This document shows positions 1 through 10,410 of a DNA stretch of 64,000 bases, piece after piece (within the stretch, counting starts at the first letter, position 1; each line of letters starts with the position of its first letter). Under the pieces are notes generated by a model. It did no database searches. It saw only the letters and a program-made list of their open reading frames with translations, and was not told the origin of the DNA. Position numbers and translations under genes: made by a program. Source of the stretch: Orobanche coerulescens (taxonomy: Eukaryota > Streptophyta > Magnoliopsida > Lamiales > Orobanchaceae); contig CM065801.1 in assembly GCA_033398695.1 (NCBI GenBank), positions 55,314,358 through 55,378,357 on the forward strand. The letters run 5' to 3'.

Positions 1-144
1 CCGGATATGATCCAAAATAATAACTAACGGGATATGAAATCAATGTACCACAATACAAGCATGCGATTCCAAAGACGCGGACGACAACGGTCCATTCGAC
101 CGAAGAAATTCAACGAAACCGGAATGAAGATCTCGGGTATTACA
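1..144 (-). repeat. 3' LTR of element H, 5' terminal 144 bp only
   Basis: On the minus strand this begins TGTAATACCCGAGATC, the standard start of LTRs in this window. It matches the matching end of the H 5' LTR (42660-42796) and the first about 140 bp of the F LTR (59294-59440). The remainder lies to the left of position 1. Confidence 0.85.
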
Positions 145-774
145 TTCTACCCCTCTTAAAAGAAGTTTCGTCCTCGAAACTTGAAACATAGAATGAACAA
201 TGCAAAACAAACTCAGATAACACACAATATCCGTTGCGGACAACCCGCGACGACTCACATGCAGCACGCAGCTGCTACCATCCAAATCGCTACACTAGAA
301 CAATAACAAAACACAACGAACGAAAATCAATACGATTGACCAACCCAACAGTACATTAATCAAAACGCGAGCTAACCGCTGAAAAAATACAAAATTCCAC
401 AGCCCAAGGGTTGGAAGATCGAAAACGAAACTAATTTCCTGAATTTAAGGAAATTACGAAGGAGTTTGAATATTCAACAATCACGAAATGAGGTCAACAA
501 AAACCGAACAATCAAACAATTGAACCACAACGATCGAGACAACAATAGTCGAACAATCATGTTCGAATCACGACGAACAATAAAACTCAAACAACAACCC
601 CAAAGTTCACACCTTGACTCAAGACAATATATGATCCGGTGAAAACAACAAGATGTGCATTCACATAAGATCCACAGGAAATGGAATAGCAATTGAAAAG
701 TTACAATGACAAACAGATTATTCCGAAACAATACTACACTCGTTCGATCAACAAAAACAAAAGACAGGACAAGT
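145..774 (-). other. PPT-side internal region of element H
   Basis: Noncoding. Next to the LTR is a purine-rich tract (minus strand, about 145-160) and the hairpin AAGTTTCG-AGGA-CGAAACTT (163-182). The remainder is homologous to the internal region of element C around 13500-13960, including the phrase with repeated TCGAACAATC words. The region continues at 28326 after the CACTA insertion. Confidence 0.75.
771..774. repeat. CACTA target-site duplication, left copy (AAGT)
   Basis: AAGT immediately precedes CACTAC at 775 and is repeated at 28326-28329 right after GTAGTG. Removing the element and one AAGT gives a sequence that aligns without gaps to the paralogous unoccupied site in element C (about 13950-13990). 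Three bp is the usual CACTA duplication, so four matching bases means either 3 bp plus a chance match or a 4-bp duplication. Confidence 0.8.
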
Positions 775-1194
775 CACTACAACAAAAAAGGTCTTTAACA
801 ACGTTTTTTAAACGTTGTAATTATCGTTTGACAACGTTTCTTTAAACATTGTATTATCCGACGTTGTCTTAGGTCTATCTTTATGACAACGTTCTTTAAA
901 CGTTGCGGATACGTTGTTGTAATAGCGATCCCGTTTTTTGTTAAAAACCTTTAACAACGTTTAGCAAACGTTGTTACTAACTTCAACAACGTTTTCGTAA
1001 ACGTTGTCCTTGTTTATTGACAACGTTCTGAAAAGGTTGTTAATAAGTTCCACAACGTTTAAAAAAACGTTGTCTTTGAGTATTAACAACGTTTATGAAA
1101 AACGTTGTTATTTTTCTTAAAAAAAATTTCCACTTAGACAACGTTTAATGAAACGTTGTCTTTGAGTATTCACAACGTTTATGTAAAACGTTGT
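775..1194. repeat. CACTA 3' terminal inverted repeat and subterminal hairpin array
   Basis: After the 14-bp terminal repeat come about eleven units in which ACAACGTTT is followed within a few bases by AAACGTTGT, so each unit can fold into a hairpin. Spacing is about 30-60 bp. In En/Spm elements the subterminal repeats are binding sites for TnpA; the same role is inferred here. The 5' end has a shorter matching array. Confidence 0.9.
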
Positions 1195-1646
1195 ATAAAG
1201 TTATTTTTCTAAAAATAATATCCACCCCCAAATTCACCTATTGCACCTACTACAATTTTTTATTTTTTTCCTCCTATTTGCTTCACCAATAGATTTCAAA
1301 GCAAAACAAAATTGTAACAATTAGTTTACCAACACCAGTAAAAAAATTGATGTAACAATTAGTGTTTTCAATTGAACATTCGATCTGCTGTCCAACCCAA
1401 GTAATGCACCAAGACTGAAACATCAACAAGGAAAGGACTATTAGAACTCGTTAAGTTTTTTTTTTTTTTTATTTGACAGATTAAGTTATGTGGCCAAATC
1501 AATAAATGTCCATTTAATCCTTCCCTTTAAAGGTTAAGTTTAATCAAAACTAATAAAGTAAATTCACATATCCTTATAAATAAGATTTTACGGCCATAAT
1601 TTGTGTTGCACTATAATCACCCACAAAGAAACTTAACAATCGAATT
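1195..1646. other. CACTA 3' noncoding stretch
   Basis: AT-rich, with a poly-T run at about 1457-1470. No coding signal or recognisable repeat was seen. Confidence 0.5.
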
Positions 1647-1854
1647 TCAGCATCTAAACGTGCAGATGCATTGTGTCTTTCCACTGGACCTATCATATAC
1701 ATGCACACCAGCATAATAATTTTCCTCACTGTCTAGTATTGATACTGCATTAGCAAGCTTATAAATGTCACCTTGTGCCTCTATGATTCTAATACTAGGA
1801 TCTACATCAATATTCCCAGTCTTAAATTCACATCCTATACATCCTAAATGTGTC
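1647..1854 (-). pseudogene. Probable captured terminal exon of an unidentified host gene
   Basis: On the minus strand an AG acceptor (1856-1855) is followed by 68 open codons ending in TGA at 1649-1647. The peptide has balanced, protein-like composition and includes DIYKLANAVSILDSEENYY and a closing CICTFRC. It does not resemble any CACTA, gypsy or Ulp1 protein I know, and it lies between the TnpA-like gene and the terminus, the same zone as the other captured exons. I cannot name the source gene. The alternative is a chance open frame, which 68 codons in AT-rich DNA makes less likely. Confidence 0.5.
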
Positions 1855-2132
1855 CTTTAATGCAAAAATTATGAAATTGGAAAAGAAATCCTCCCAACCA
1901 TGATTAGTTCTCAGAATAATGTCAACATAAATCCACTAGGTATGTTAGCTCTAAAAGTATAGATAAGTTACTGTAATATGAAAGCAAATTTAGCTTTCAT
2001 CTGCAAATAGAACATCCATACGATGCAATTCTCAGTAACAAAATAAGTACCTCAATGTGTAAACCATTGCCAAACAATCTTTCTGAGAGATTGTAATGAA
2101 TACGTGCATCAGCATAGGGATTATTGTCGTAC
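1855..2132. other. Intergenic or intronic stretch in CACTA
   Basis: AT-rich. It may be intron sequence between captured exons. I searched for the next MYB-CC exon (the coiled-coil continuation) and did not find it. Confidence 0.4.
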
Positions 2133-2757
2133 CTCCCATTGCTCATGCAATCGCTTTTGGACCTCCATCTGCAGCTTGAGGGCCTCGGTTATTTGCATTC
2201 CACTATAAGCAAGCATAAAGAACATTCTTGTATCAAGGCCCCATGTTGTATTCATCTATACTTTTAAGAGTAAAAAATGTTACTTTTCGGTATTAGCAAT
2301 GATAATTTGCAAAACGCAATCATTTTTTACACTGAAAATTATCATTTCTAATACTATAAAGTAAAAATGTCGGACAGTCGGACGGCCTGACGCAGGTGGC
2401 ACTCTTCATGTTTTATTACAAAGCATTGGGGTATGAGGCTATTAGCCTATTAGGGTGAATTGATAGATTAAACAACGAGGGCCACAAATGAAGATATGTA
2501 TAACCCCTCATTCTAATGAATGACAAAAAATAAGAAAGGAATCACTTACGATCCACCATCCAAATTTGCAAGCATGTCCATGGGTTCTTTCTTTTCAGCT
2601 TTTTTACCTTCCAATTAAATATAAAGACAAAAATGTAAAGTAAAAAAAAAAAATGGTCAAGCCATCAAGGAGATCCCCCCCCCCCCCCCCCAATCCAAAA
2701 AAAAAACCCTGCAAATTTATAATAACAAACCCACCATCAGAAGAAGAATCTCCTAAC
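2133..2757 (-). pseudogene. Captured exons of a MYB-CC (PHR1-like) transcription factor gene
   Basis: Three exons lie in order on the minus strand with GT-AG introns between them: 2757-2735 (LGDSSSDG), 2607-2550 (GKKAEKKEPMDMLANLDGG) and 2202-2133 (ITEALKLQMEVQKRLHEQ). The splice phases join correctly at both junctions. The last exon is the hallmark of the MYB-CC coiled-coil domain found in PHR1-like phosphate-starvation regulators and their relatives; the family usually has HEQLE where this copy has HEQWE. The MYB DNA-binding domain was not found upstream, so this is a fragment. Retained introns mean capture from genomic DNA, not from mRNA. It has the same orientation as the transposase genes. 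Possible expression as a chimeric transcript is inference. Confidence 0.75.
2675..2691 (+). repeat. Poly-C tract of 17 bases
   Basis: Uninterrupted run of C inside the intron between two captured MYB-CC exons, followed shortly by an A run. Its length is likely to be unstable or poorly sequenced. Confidence 0.9.
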
Positions 2758-2837
2758 CTGACATAACAAAGGAAAGAAGAAAATGGAGCAAATCTGCAAA
2801 AGGAAATAATTGTTGTAGCTAAGAATCTCGACAGTAC

Positions 2838-2905
2838 CTCGGAAGTTAGCAAGAAGTTCAGAAATTCGCGAGTAATTTCAGGATCCCGGCACGAAGCTAA
2901 TGAAC
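2838..2905 (-). pseudogene. Captured exon resembling aminopeptidase M1
   Basis: On the minus strand a good acceptor (TTTTCCTTAG, ending at 2906) precedes a 68-bp exon that ends with a GAG|GT donor at 2838. It encodes SLASCRDPEITREFLNFLL. This resembles the C-terminal helical region of plant M1-family aminopeptidases (APM1 / puromycin-sensitive type), where a similar phrase runs from a serine-leucine pair through NFLLSSEV. Only one exon is present, about 80 bp upstream of the first MYB-CC exon. Its neighbour comes from a different gene, so the two exons form a composite capture. The identification is from memory of the family and was not searched. Confidence 0.6.
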
Positions 2906-3179
2906 CTAAGGAAAAGTCAAGAAAATAAATAAATTTAGGCATCAGTTAGCCATCAACATCATCAACTGAAATTTTGTACATATGAAATGAAATCTCTCAA
3001 ACACTTTTTTGATTTATTATTATTGTTAATATTATCATCATCATCATCATAAATATAGTATTATTTTGTTATCATTATATATATATGTATTGATAAAATC
3101 CATCTAGGTGTATACTTGTACAAGGTCAGTACCTTGAGTTCTGATATGATGATCAGCATTACTAATAAAAGTATCTTCC
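2906..3179. other. AT-rich stretch with microsatellite-like runs
   Basis: Contains short ATT/ATC and TA runs (about 3018-3090). No feature was recognised. Confidence 0.4.
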
Positions 3180-3383
3180 TTGAAGGAACATACGATGGAG
3201 CCTACGTATACTTATAACATGATGATCGAATCAAGTTTACCGAATTGGATGGAGCCATCAACAACAACCATGAAAGAGAAAGATCCTCCAGTTGAAGGAA
3301 ATAACATATCAGATGAATACAATCACAGTGCTGAAAATCTGACCAATATTTGTATAATGGCAGCAGCAGAGGATGCTAGTTAA
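3180..3383 (+). CDS. Unidentified 67-codon open frame, possible captured exon
   Basis: Plus-strand frame (frame start 3180, first ATG at 3195) ending with TAA. It has a mixed, non-repetitive composition rich in Met, Asn and Glu, in contrast with the low-complexity frames nearby. It is opposite in orientation to the captured exons and transposase genes. It is not recognised and may be chance. Confidence 0.25.
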   Translation: MKEHTMEPTYTYNMMIESSLPNWMEPSTTTMKEKDPPVEGNNISDEYNHSAENLTNICIMAAAEDAS

Positions 3384-3512
3384 TGTATTTTTGCAAAAAA
3401 AAATGATTGTTATCCCCCTACAGTACAAAAAAACTACAAGTAACATCATATTTTCTGCAGTAAGCTGTAATGCTACATGATTTTCTCCTGTCATTAATTC
3501 ACAAGTAACATT

Positions 3513-3650
3513 CACTACCGAAAAAGGGATTTAGTCGATGATAAAAGTCGTAGGCTAAAGGCTGAAAGTTGTTGGCTCAAATAAAGGGCATCGGCTAAAC
3601 TCTGGTCGGATAAAATAGAAAAAGAGTCGTCGTCGTCGGCTATAGTTTAC
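3513..3650 (+). repeat. Terminus of a second, different CACTA-type element
   Basis: CACTACCGAAAAAGGG (3513-3528) has the form of a CACTA terminal inverted repeat and is followed by several copies of a GTCGGCTAAA-like word (for example near 3548, 3570, 3590 and 3635), as expected of a subterminal array. It differs from the 775/28325 terminus. No partner end (CCCTTTTTCGGTAGTG) was seen in the window, so it is a fragment nested in, or recombined into, the large CACTA. Confidence 0.55.
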
Positions 3651-4005
3651 ACATTAAACATCCACGTCCCAAAATGCCTTATCCAAAACAGTAGCTGAAT
3701 AACAGTAACAAATGCTCCAGAACTGAAAAAAGTGACAAATGCTCCAAAACAGTAACTGAAAAAAGTGACAAATGCCTGACATACCTTTCCCCTCCTCCTT
3801 TATCCGGGCTTGGGACCGGCAATGCAATGCAATATACAACAATTGCATTGGCGGAGTTAAAAAGGGGTTAGTTAATAAGTCGGGCAAACATCTTAAAAAA
3901 ACAAGTAATACCAAGTTCTAAATGTTTAGCAATAAACCAACATAGGACACATATTGTGCATCAAAATAGAAATCCGAAATAGAAGTCCAGACATAAGATT
4001 CTTAA
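3651..4005. other. Noncoding stretch 3' of the TnpA-like gene
   Basis: Holds two tandem copies of a phrase like AGTGACAAATGCTCCA (about 3705-3770). Probably the 3' flank of the TnpA-like gene. Confidence 0.4.
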
Positions 4006-4655
4006 CTAATTAAAAGAAACGAATTCCTTAGGCCATGCGGTCGTACTCCCAACTGCATCCGCGATGACTGACATATCTGAGTTAGGCCTCCACAAATCAG
4101 CATTAGGAACCAAAGCTACTTGAACCCAAACCTTCCAAGCATCATTTCCAACGGGAACACCGTGCACCATAGCATTAGGATCTGTGGATGCAATTGTAGC
4201 TTCAGCAAGAACCTTCTTTCGCCAATCCAACAATTTGCATTTGCGATCAACAGTGACACTTGTACGGGCATCTCTTGAATTGGAACCATAACAATCACGA
4301 ACATTAGAGCTACCATTATGTGACGACGGAGTGGGTGACTTCCCATTCAAATTTTTCCTTGAACCAATACTATGCAAATGCGGAGAGGCCATGTTTAAAT
4401 TTGCTTTCTCCTTTGACGCGAAACCCTAGGAACAATCACGAGTTAACATGTAAGTGAAAACTATAAATAACTCTAAAAACAATGTGCTTGACTACAAAAT
4501 ACTTGCCTGCATACGCATAAAGTGTCTCATCTCCGCCATTTCATTTTTTAAATGTTCAAACTTCTCCATTTTTTTATTCAGTTCTGAAACTTGATTCTCA
4601 AGTGCTTGGACTTTCTTTGAACTATTCATGTGGATACCGATTTTTGATGGGGTAA

Positions 4656-4866
4656 TACCAAATCCCATCCCTCCAAAATAATCTTCTATTTTTTCTTTAT
4701 TGTTACTACAATTGAACTTTGAGAAATAAACATGGATTGATTTGATTATAATATCAATAACAAGTTTTTGTATTTTTAATAGGATAGTTAAATCAACCTA
4801 AAATAATTACTCAAAGTTCATTCGTAATAATGACATAAAAGATTGGCATTTTGGGCGGAGGGAGTA
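4656..4866. mobile_element. Stowaway-like MITE in a TnpA-gene intron
   Basis: About 210 bp bounded by TA. The right end TTTTGGGCGGAGGGAG(TA) matches the Stowaway terminus, and the left end (TA)CCAAATCCCATCCCTCC is a decayed inverted copy. It lies between exons of the TnpA-like gene. There is no coding capacity. Confidence 0.6.
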
Positions 4867-5071
4867 AAAAAATAAAGTATGATTTAGTTGAAATGTCACT
4901 TACCACACAATCGGCAATAAATGGAGTTGGTACTTCACCATTCTTTTTAGTGTGTGCTTTACACCAAACATCTTCTCTCCTTAGAGGCTTTTCTGGATTC
5001 TCCTTTCTCTAAAAAGAATAAGCACTATTTAAGTTAAAATACAAAACTGAAAATATGTAATAATCACGTGA

Positions 5072-5089
5072 GGTGGGATGGAAGGAGTA
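5072..5089. repeat. Decayed Stowaway-like end
   Basis: GGTGGGATGGAAGGAGTA resembles a degenerate Stowaway terminus. No partner end was found. Confidence 0.3.
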
Positions 5090-6164
5090 TTGATCAATTT
5101 ATAGAAAGTTACCATTTCATCCTCTAGTCGAGCATACCCCTTCCGACTCATTGTATGTGGGGCATGATTGTTCGCCCTAATCTCCTTATACATTTTGCTC
5201 TTCACCTACGCCATTTCTTATGTTACAAACAAAAAATATACAACATAAACTAATTATAAAAAACTGAATTTACTTCAAATTCATTTGATAACTTTTCTGC
5301 GATAAAAGTGCTCCACTCTTGAAGAGATATGTTATCTAGTTTAAGGGCTGCAAATTTTGACTCTTTATCTCGCATTTTTGATGCATCTCTAAGAGATTCT
5401 ATCAGCTTCGATTTAGACTGCCTCCAACGAGTGCCCATTTGTTGAATAATAAGCTTCTCGTGCATGTCGTCAATCTTGAATCTCCCCTGTACATAAACAT
5501 CATATCACAAATAAGGGAACATGTACACTTTAATTTTTATGTTCAAACCCAATTAAATATATTATCATTACCTTAACACATGTCCACAAATCTTTCTTTG
5601 TTTCATTAGGAACTTTCCTCCAATCATCAATATTGACCGGTACAAATTGTCGTGCTAAAGCACCCAAGAATGAAGATAACCACTCGGAATGCTCACCGAT
5701 AGGCTGTCCTCATTCATTGAAATCCACCTCTATTAGTTCCGTATGATTTGAGCATAACTCTCTCAACCTTGTTGGGCCTCTTTTTTTCTTTCCCAATGCA
5801 TCTTGTTCTTCAACCAACTCCTCTTCACAGGTATATTCATTAGGAACTTCAGTAGAAACACGTTCAGGAGAGGGATTCGACCCTCTTTCACAAATTCGAA
5901 TGCATTCGTTCCCTTGTTGTTGCGAAATTGCAACCGATGCTAAATGTATTTTCTTCAAGCGCCTGCTCCCCTTTCTTGAACTCTGCATAGATCATTGTAA
6001 AGTTAGTAAACACAATATTTGTACGTATATATTTAATAACTAATTCAGTTTAAATCTGCATTGAACAATGGGACATGGGCGATTTTCAGTGTCTAATGTG
6101 AAAAATCTGCATTAAAATCTGCTTTGAAAAAATGCAATAAACAAACATAATGACACTATTGTTA

Positions 6165-6185
6165 GCATTTGGGACGGAGGGAGTA
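6165..6185. repeat. Stowaway terminal repeat, single end
   Basis: CATTTGGGACGGAGGGAGTA is the classic Stowaway end. The opposite end is not visible upstream. A 25-bp phrase containing ACAAACATAATGACACTA just before it is repeated about 258 bp downstream (6391-6415). Confidence 0.5.
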
Positions 6186-6416
6186 TATATTTTATAACTA
6201 AAAACAATGACATACACATGTAAAATCATTATGGTAACACTAAATCTTACCTCTATCCCATCATTACCCATTGTGATCACGTCGACAAACTTTGATGAAG
6301 TTATCTAAAGATCCTCCTACTCAGCCTCTACCTGTTATATGGAAGAAAAGCAATCAAATAATTTTGTAACTATGTTAGTACAAGTAATGTAATAAACAAA
6401 CATAATGACACTATAA

Positions 6417-8100
6417 TTAAGAAAAAATAGTCATAATAACATAAATACTTATCAAATATACCAATTTGTCATCACATCCCACTCTTGCGCAAGTACTATC
6501 TTGGCAATCATCGGTTTTATCAAGCAAAGATACATCAAGTGGATTACACGACAATTCATTATTCTCATCATCACTCTTATCATAGATCTCCATATCATGA
6601 TAGCCCCTTGGTGGTGGTCTGACAACAACTTGCCAATTAGATGTTTTGCTTTCTCTCCAATAGAATACTTGTGAGGCTTGCGTTGCTAGTATAAAAGGAT
6701 CTCCTTTAAATTGATCTTGAAATTGAGCAAAGTTGACTAATGTAAATACATCTTCAACCTTCACTCCACGATAGATATTTGCCCAATCACACTTAAATAA
6801 GGGAATCTGAAACATAAGAAAGTCCAACACTATAATGTTACGCAAGATCCCGTAATGACCTATTGTGTTGCTACTAGATTGGCAATTCTCATTTGGACCA
6901 GATTGACGTATTGTAGTTGCTTCAAGTGAAACACCACTATTCTGTGTGGACTTTTCGGTGTCCTTGGTACGAAATCGACGACCATTTATTATATAGCCAG
7001 AATATGAGAGCGCTTGCCTTCTAGGCCCATATGATAACCACTTCATTGTTTCAGGAACTTCTACTTCGCCTGAGGCTATTTGGTCTTTAACCTGTATATT
7101 TATTTTAAATAAATAACATACTTATTCACAATGTATAAACTAATAAAGTCCAAATAATATGTAAAAAAACCTTTTTTGTAAACCAACTAGAGAAAGTGTC
7201 TGAATGCATCTTTGAAAGTTGATCATCGGATAGATCAGTATGTAACATCTTCAACTCTTCCATATGCATCCTAAAAACAAATAATGTGAAAATATTCCTA
7301 AGAAACAAACTAGACAAAATTGCATATAACTTAAACTTACACTTCATATGGTTCCACTTCTGCCGTATTAAACAACACATATCGATGACCATTTTGCATG
7401 TCTTCATTAGACAATGTAGTATGCTCTCCTTTAGAAATTGGTCGTCCTTCAAATGTGTTTTCATTTTGGTATTCCTCATTGCGTTTATGTGTTTCAAATA
7501 GTGCACAACTCTCCTTAATGTACTCACAACAAAATCGTATGGATTCTTCGGCAAGATAGCCTTCACATATGCATCCTTCGGGTCGTGCAGGATTTCTAAC
7601 ATATTCCTTGCACGGATTCATAAATATAAAAATATTGGATATAAATTAGGAAGGAAAATATCATTCAAGCCTATTACCAGATAATAAATGGATATCAAAT
7701 ACCTTTCAAACGGATACATCCAATGAAATTGATTTGATCCACAAAGACGAGTTTCTCGGCCTAAATGTATTGTCAAGTGAATCATAATATCAAAGAATGA
7801 AGGAGGAAAATATCTTTCAAGCATGCACAATGTATCAATTATCTCCTGTTCTGCAGCTTCAATTTTTTCGACATCAACCACTCTTTGGCTTATATCATAG
7901 AAAAATGAATAGAAACGAAGTAATGCATTTCTTGGCCCTTTTGGTAGAAGTCCTCTCAATGCGACTGGCAATAACTGTTGCATCAATACATGGTAATCAT
8001 GGGACTTGAGTCCAAGTATCTTGTCATTCTGTGCAAAACTGTTTGCAATATTAGAGCTATACCCGTCGGGAACTTTCAAATTTCTTAGTCGCCAATAAAA
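6417..8100 (-). pseudogene. CACTA TNP2-type transposase, C-terminal part
   Basis: Continues the transposase that starts at 26746, after interruption by element B. From high to low coordinate: a DUF4218 region (8100-7620, with LPVALRGLLPKGPR and LERYFPPSFFDIMIHL), the following conserved exon (7621-7337, MNPCKEYVRNPARPEG), and a DUF4216 region (7046-6500, with SYSGYIINGRRF and LFKCDW). Introns separate these blocks. Reading across the B insertion, with one copy of the TAAAA duplication removed, continues the frame at ETFY|WRLRNLKVP. The insertion therefore fell inside a codon of a then-continuous exon. Confidence 0.9.
8096..8100. repeat. Target-site duplication of element B, left copy (TAAAA)
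   Basis: TAAAA directly precedes the LTR start TGTAACACCC and recurs at 24709-24713. A 5-bp duplication is standard for gypsy integrases. Confidence 0.92.
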
Positions 8101-10410
8101 TGTAACACCCCCAAACCACTCGGGAATATTACAGCGCCGCAGACCCTCTCCGCGAGGATCTACCAGGCTAAATACAATACAATGCATCACTTCACATGCC
8201 GACATGGCTACGTAAAGGACGATTAAACCGATTTGGTCTTTTATCACAACACACAACATTACATACATGATTCTTTCCCAAAACTCATACCCGCGCAGGG
8301 GCTGGAATACCATAACGCTCCCATAAATCGGGATAACAATACATCGTAGAAATAACCAACAAGACTATTCAACATACTCAACGATTGGTCTTCATGTGAT
8401 TAGTATCGTCGTCTTCCATCATCCTTCGTATCGATCCTGTGATTCGCTCCCAAAGAACTTTGCAAATACCGGGCCTTGTCTGAGACATCCACCCCGAATA
8501 CTCGGGGTTAGCAAACTCCACTGTTTTGCTAGTGCAAGTATAAAATATAAATACAAGCCATACATATCATATTCGAGAATACAATAACTTGATTAATTTA
8601 GAAAGACTTTCCGAGATGTTTCATTTAGTTAAAATAGTTCAAGTCTTGAAAGTAGAATTGAACAAGTAAGCACTTTGAAAACAACTCGAATCCCGGGAGT
8701 TTTGATTGGAAAATAATCACGATACCTATAGCCATACATCAATTCACAACGTGGACCAATTACACACAACACACCATCCATAAGCCATTCTAGTCCAAGC
8801 ACCTCGATGAATATGTTTTACATCCCAAACATTATGGCAAGTCAAAACATCGTGATACTCGGACATATCACAAAATGCATCAAGTCACAAGGTTAAAAAT
8901 ACTCACTGGTTAACCGTGGATCCGACAATACGCGAATCCCTCCTCGACCCGTCAGATCCTCTCGGAGTGGCTAACCCAAATGTTCGCGGAACCGTCATAG
9001 CGGAACCCTCCTCGGCCCCGTCAGTCCTCTCGGAGTGAACAAATATAACTCTCACACTCGAAGTAATATCCGACTTCCAATGCAAAGGACTATAAACCAT
9101 ATACTCGAGTACTCACGAATGGCCTCCCAATCGGACACATGCAAGATTAACAATATAATCTACAAACTATGAAAGGTAGGAGTGAAACGAGGTAAACAAC
9201 AAGTAAAATGTTTTAAAGAATTCATGACCTTACGGAACCCATTTTGGGACACAACCCAAGGTTATTTACAAAATACAATTCCAATCACAAATCACAGGTC
9301 CAAGACCCAAATACTCACATCGACATCCTCCCAAGGGTTATTCGCATCCCGTGCTAGTAAGCCACGGACCTCGGAGCCTCCTTGAGACATCCCCGAGTGA
9401 AAAACCCAATGGAAAATCACACAACATCACACATCATTGTGATGACAGTCATCTAACAGTACCACACGAAAACCGGGCACAACATACAATACTAGTACCC
9501 ATTCTCAGAATGACACATTCGTTCTTGAACACTCAAGTTAATTTGAAGAAGACCTTTATCGGGAATATACTTATACATATATATTGATTCTTTTGAAAGT
9601 TAAATAACATTCAATTCTCCACATAGACAATCACCAATTTATTATGTATACGGAATACGAAGTGTATGGGCAAGATACTTACCTCGGTAGTTGACACCGC
9701 ACACTCCGACGAACGTGGATTAACCGGAAAACCTCGAATGCCCACAACTCTCCGGCGGAAACGACGGTAACACCACCGATCGGAAAACGGCGAACGGAAG
9801 GGTTCCGGCTCGAGTTCTTCGCAAGGAACCTGACCCCAACATCATACCATGAATAAATCGACGATCGAACAAGGAAGGATAATCGTAGAACGCCCGAATC
9901 CCCTTTGTGACATTTTATCGAACACTTTCAAGGTGTCGATTTGAAACTCAATAAAACGACGAATCCTCGCCAATCCAACCGTGGAAAAACAAGGGATTCG
10001 ATATAAAACAACTTAATAATCATCAATCCATCACTATTCTAAGTTATAGCGAATCAAACGGACGAAATCCACAAAATCCCCAATTTTTCCCAAAACTATG
10101 ATTTTAGGAAAACTAACCTTGATTCGCTGGATTGAAGGATGTTAAGGAGTGATTAATCGATGTTATAAGCTCCAAAACTCCGTGGATTAGTTGTATAATA
10201 ACATGCCTTCGTCACCTCCAATAATCCAGCCGCGGAAGAGAAAGGGAGAAAATGAAAAATGAGTGCAAACAGTACTGCTCGGTCATATTTATACTGGTGC
10301 AACCTAGCGTGCGCTAGACTGCCGAGCTAGCGTGCGCTAGCGGGCGGTCATGGTCGAGAATGTTCGGCCGGGCCCGCCATCATGCGCTGAACACGTGCGC
10401 TGTTGGCCCA
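8101..10410 (-). repeat. 3' LTR of element B, first segment
   Basis: Carries the LTR 3' end (minus-strand ...GGGGGTGTTACA at 8101). It matches 21842-24150 of the other LTR, with many one- or two-base indels. The promoter zone (palindromes and TATA) lies at about 10283-10346. It stops at the element C insertion. Confidence 0.92.
10303..10346. promoter_or_regulatory. B LTR promoter: paired TAGCGTGCGCTA palindromes beside a TATA box
   Basis: Two copies of TAGCGTGCGCTA about 20 bp apart directly upstream (minus sense) of AGTATAAATATG (about 10283-10298). The same pair is at 24045-24090 in the other LTR. More degenerate copies continue on the far side of the C insertion (18545-18640) and at 24310-24410. 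Confidence 0.7.

Larger units (their letters stand above)
4006..6271 (-). pseudogene. TnpA-like CACTA gene (Transposase_24 type), decayed
   Basis: Minus-strand gene with several exons. A candidate start ATG at 6271-6269 begins a short exon with a GAG|GT donor at 6251, and an AG acceptor just before 5988 opens the next exon. The protein contains the EWGQPIG region and a Lys/Glu-rich Transposase_24-like core (about 5985-5250), a coiled-coil stretch (about 4640-4500), and a C-terminal block ending ...VGSTTAWPKEFVSFN (4392-4006) common to plant En/Spm-associated proteins. In En/Spm, TnpA binds subterminal repeats and works with the TNP2/TnpD transposase. A TGG codon in the EWGQPIG motif has become TGA (5712-5710), so this copy is broken. 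It could instead be the 3' part of one fused TNP2-TnpA gene, because frames between 6417 and 6271 nearly connect. Confidence 0.8.
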
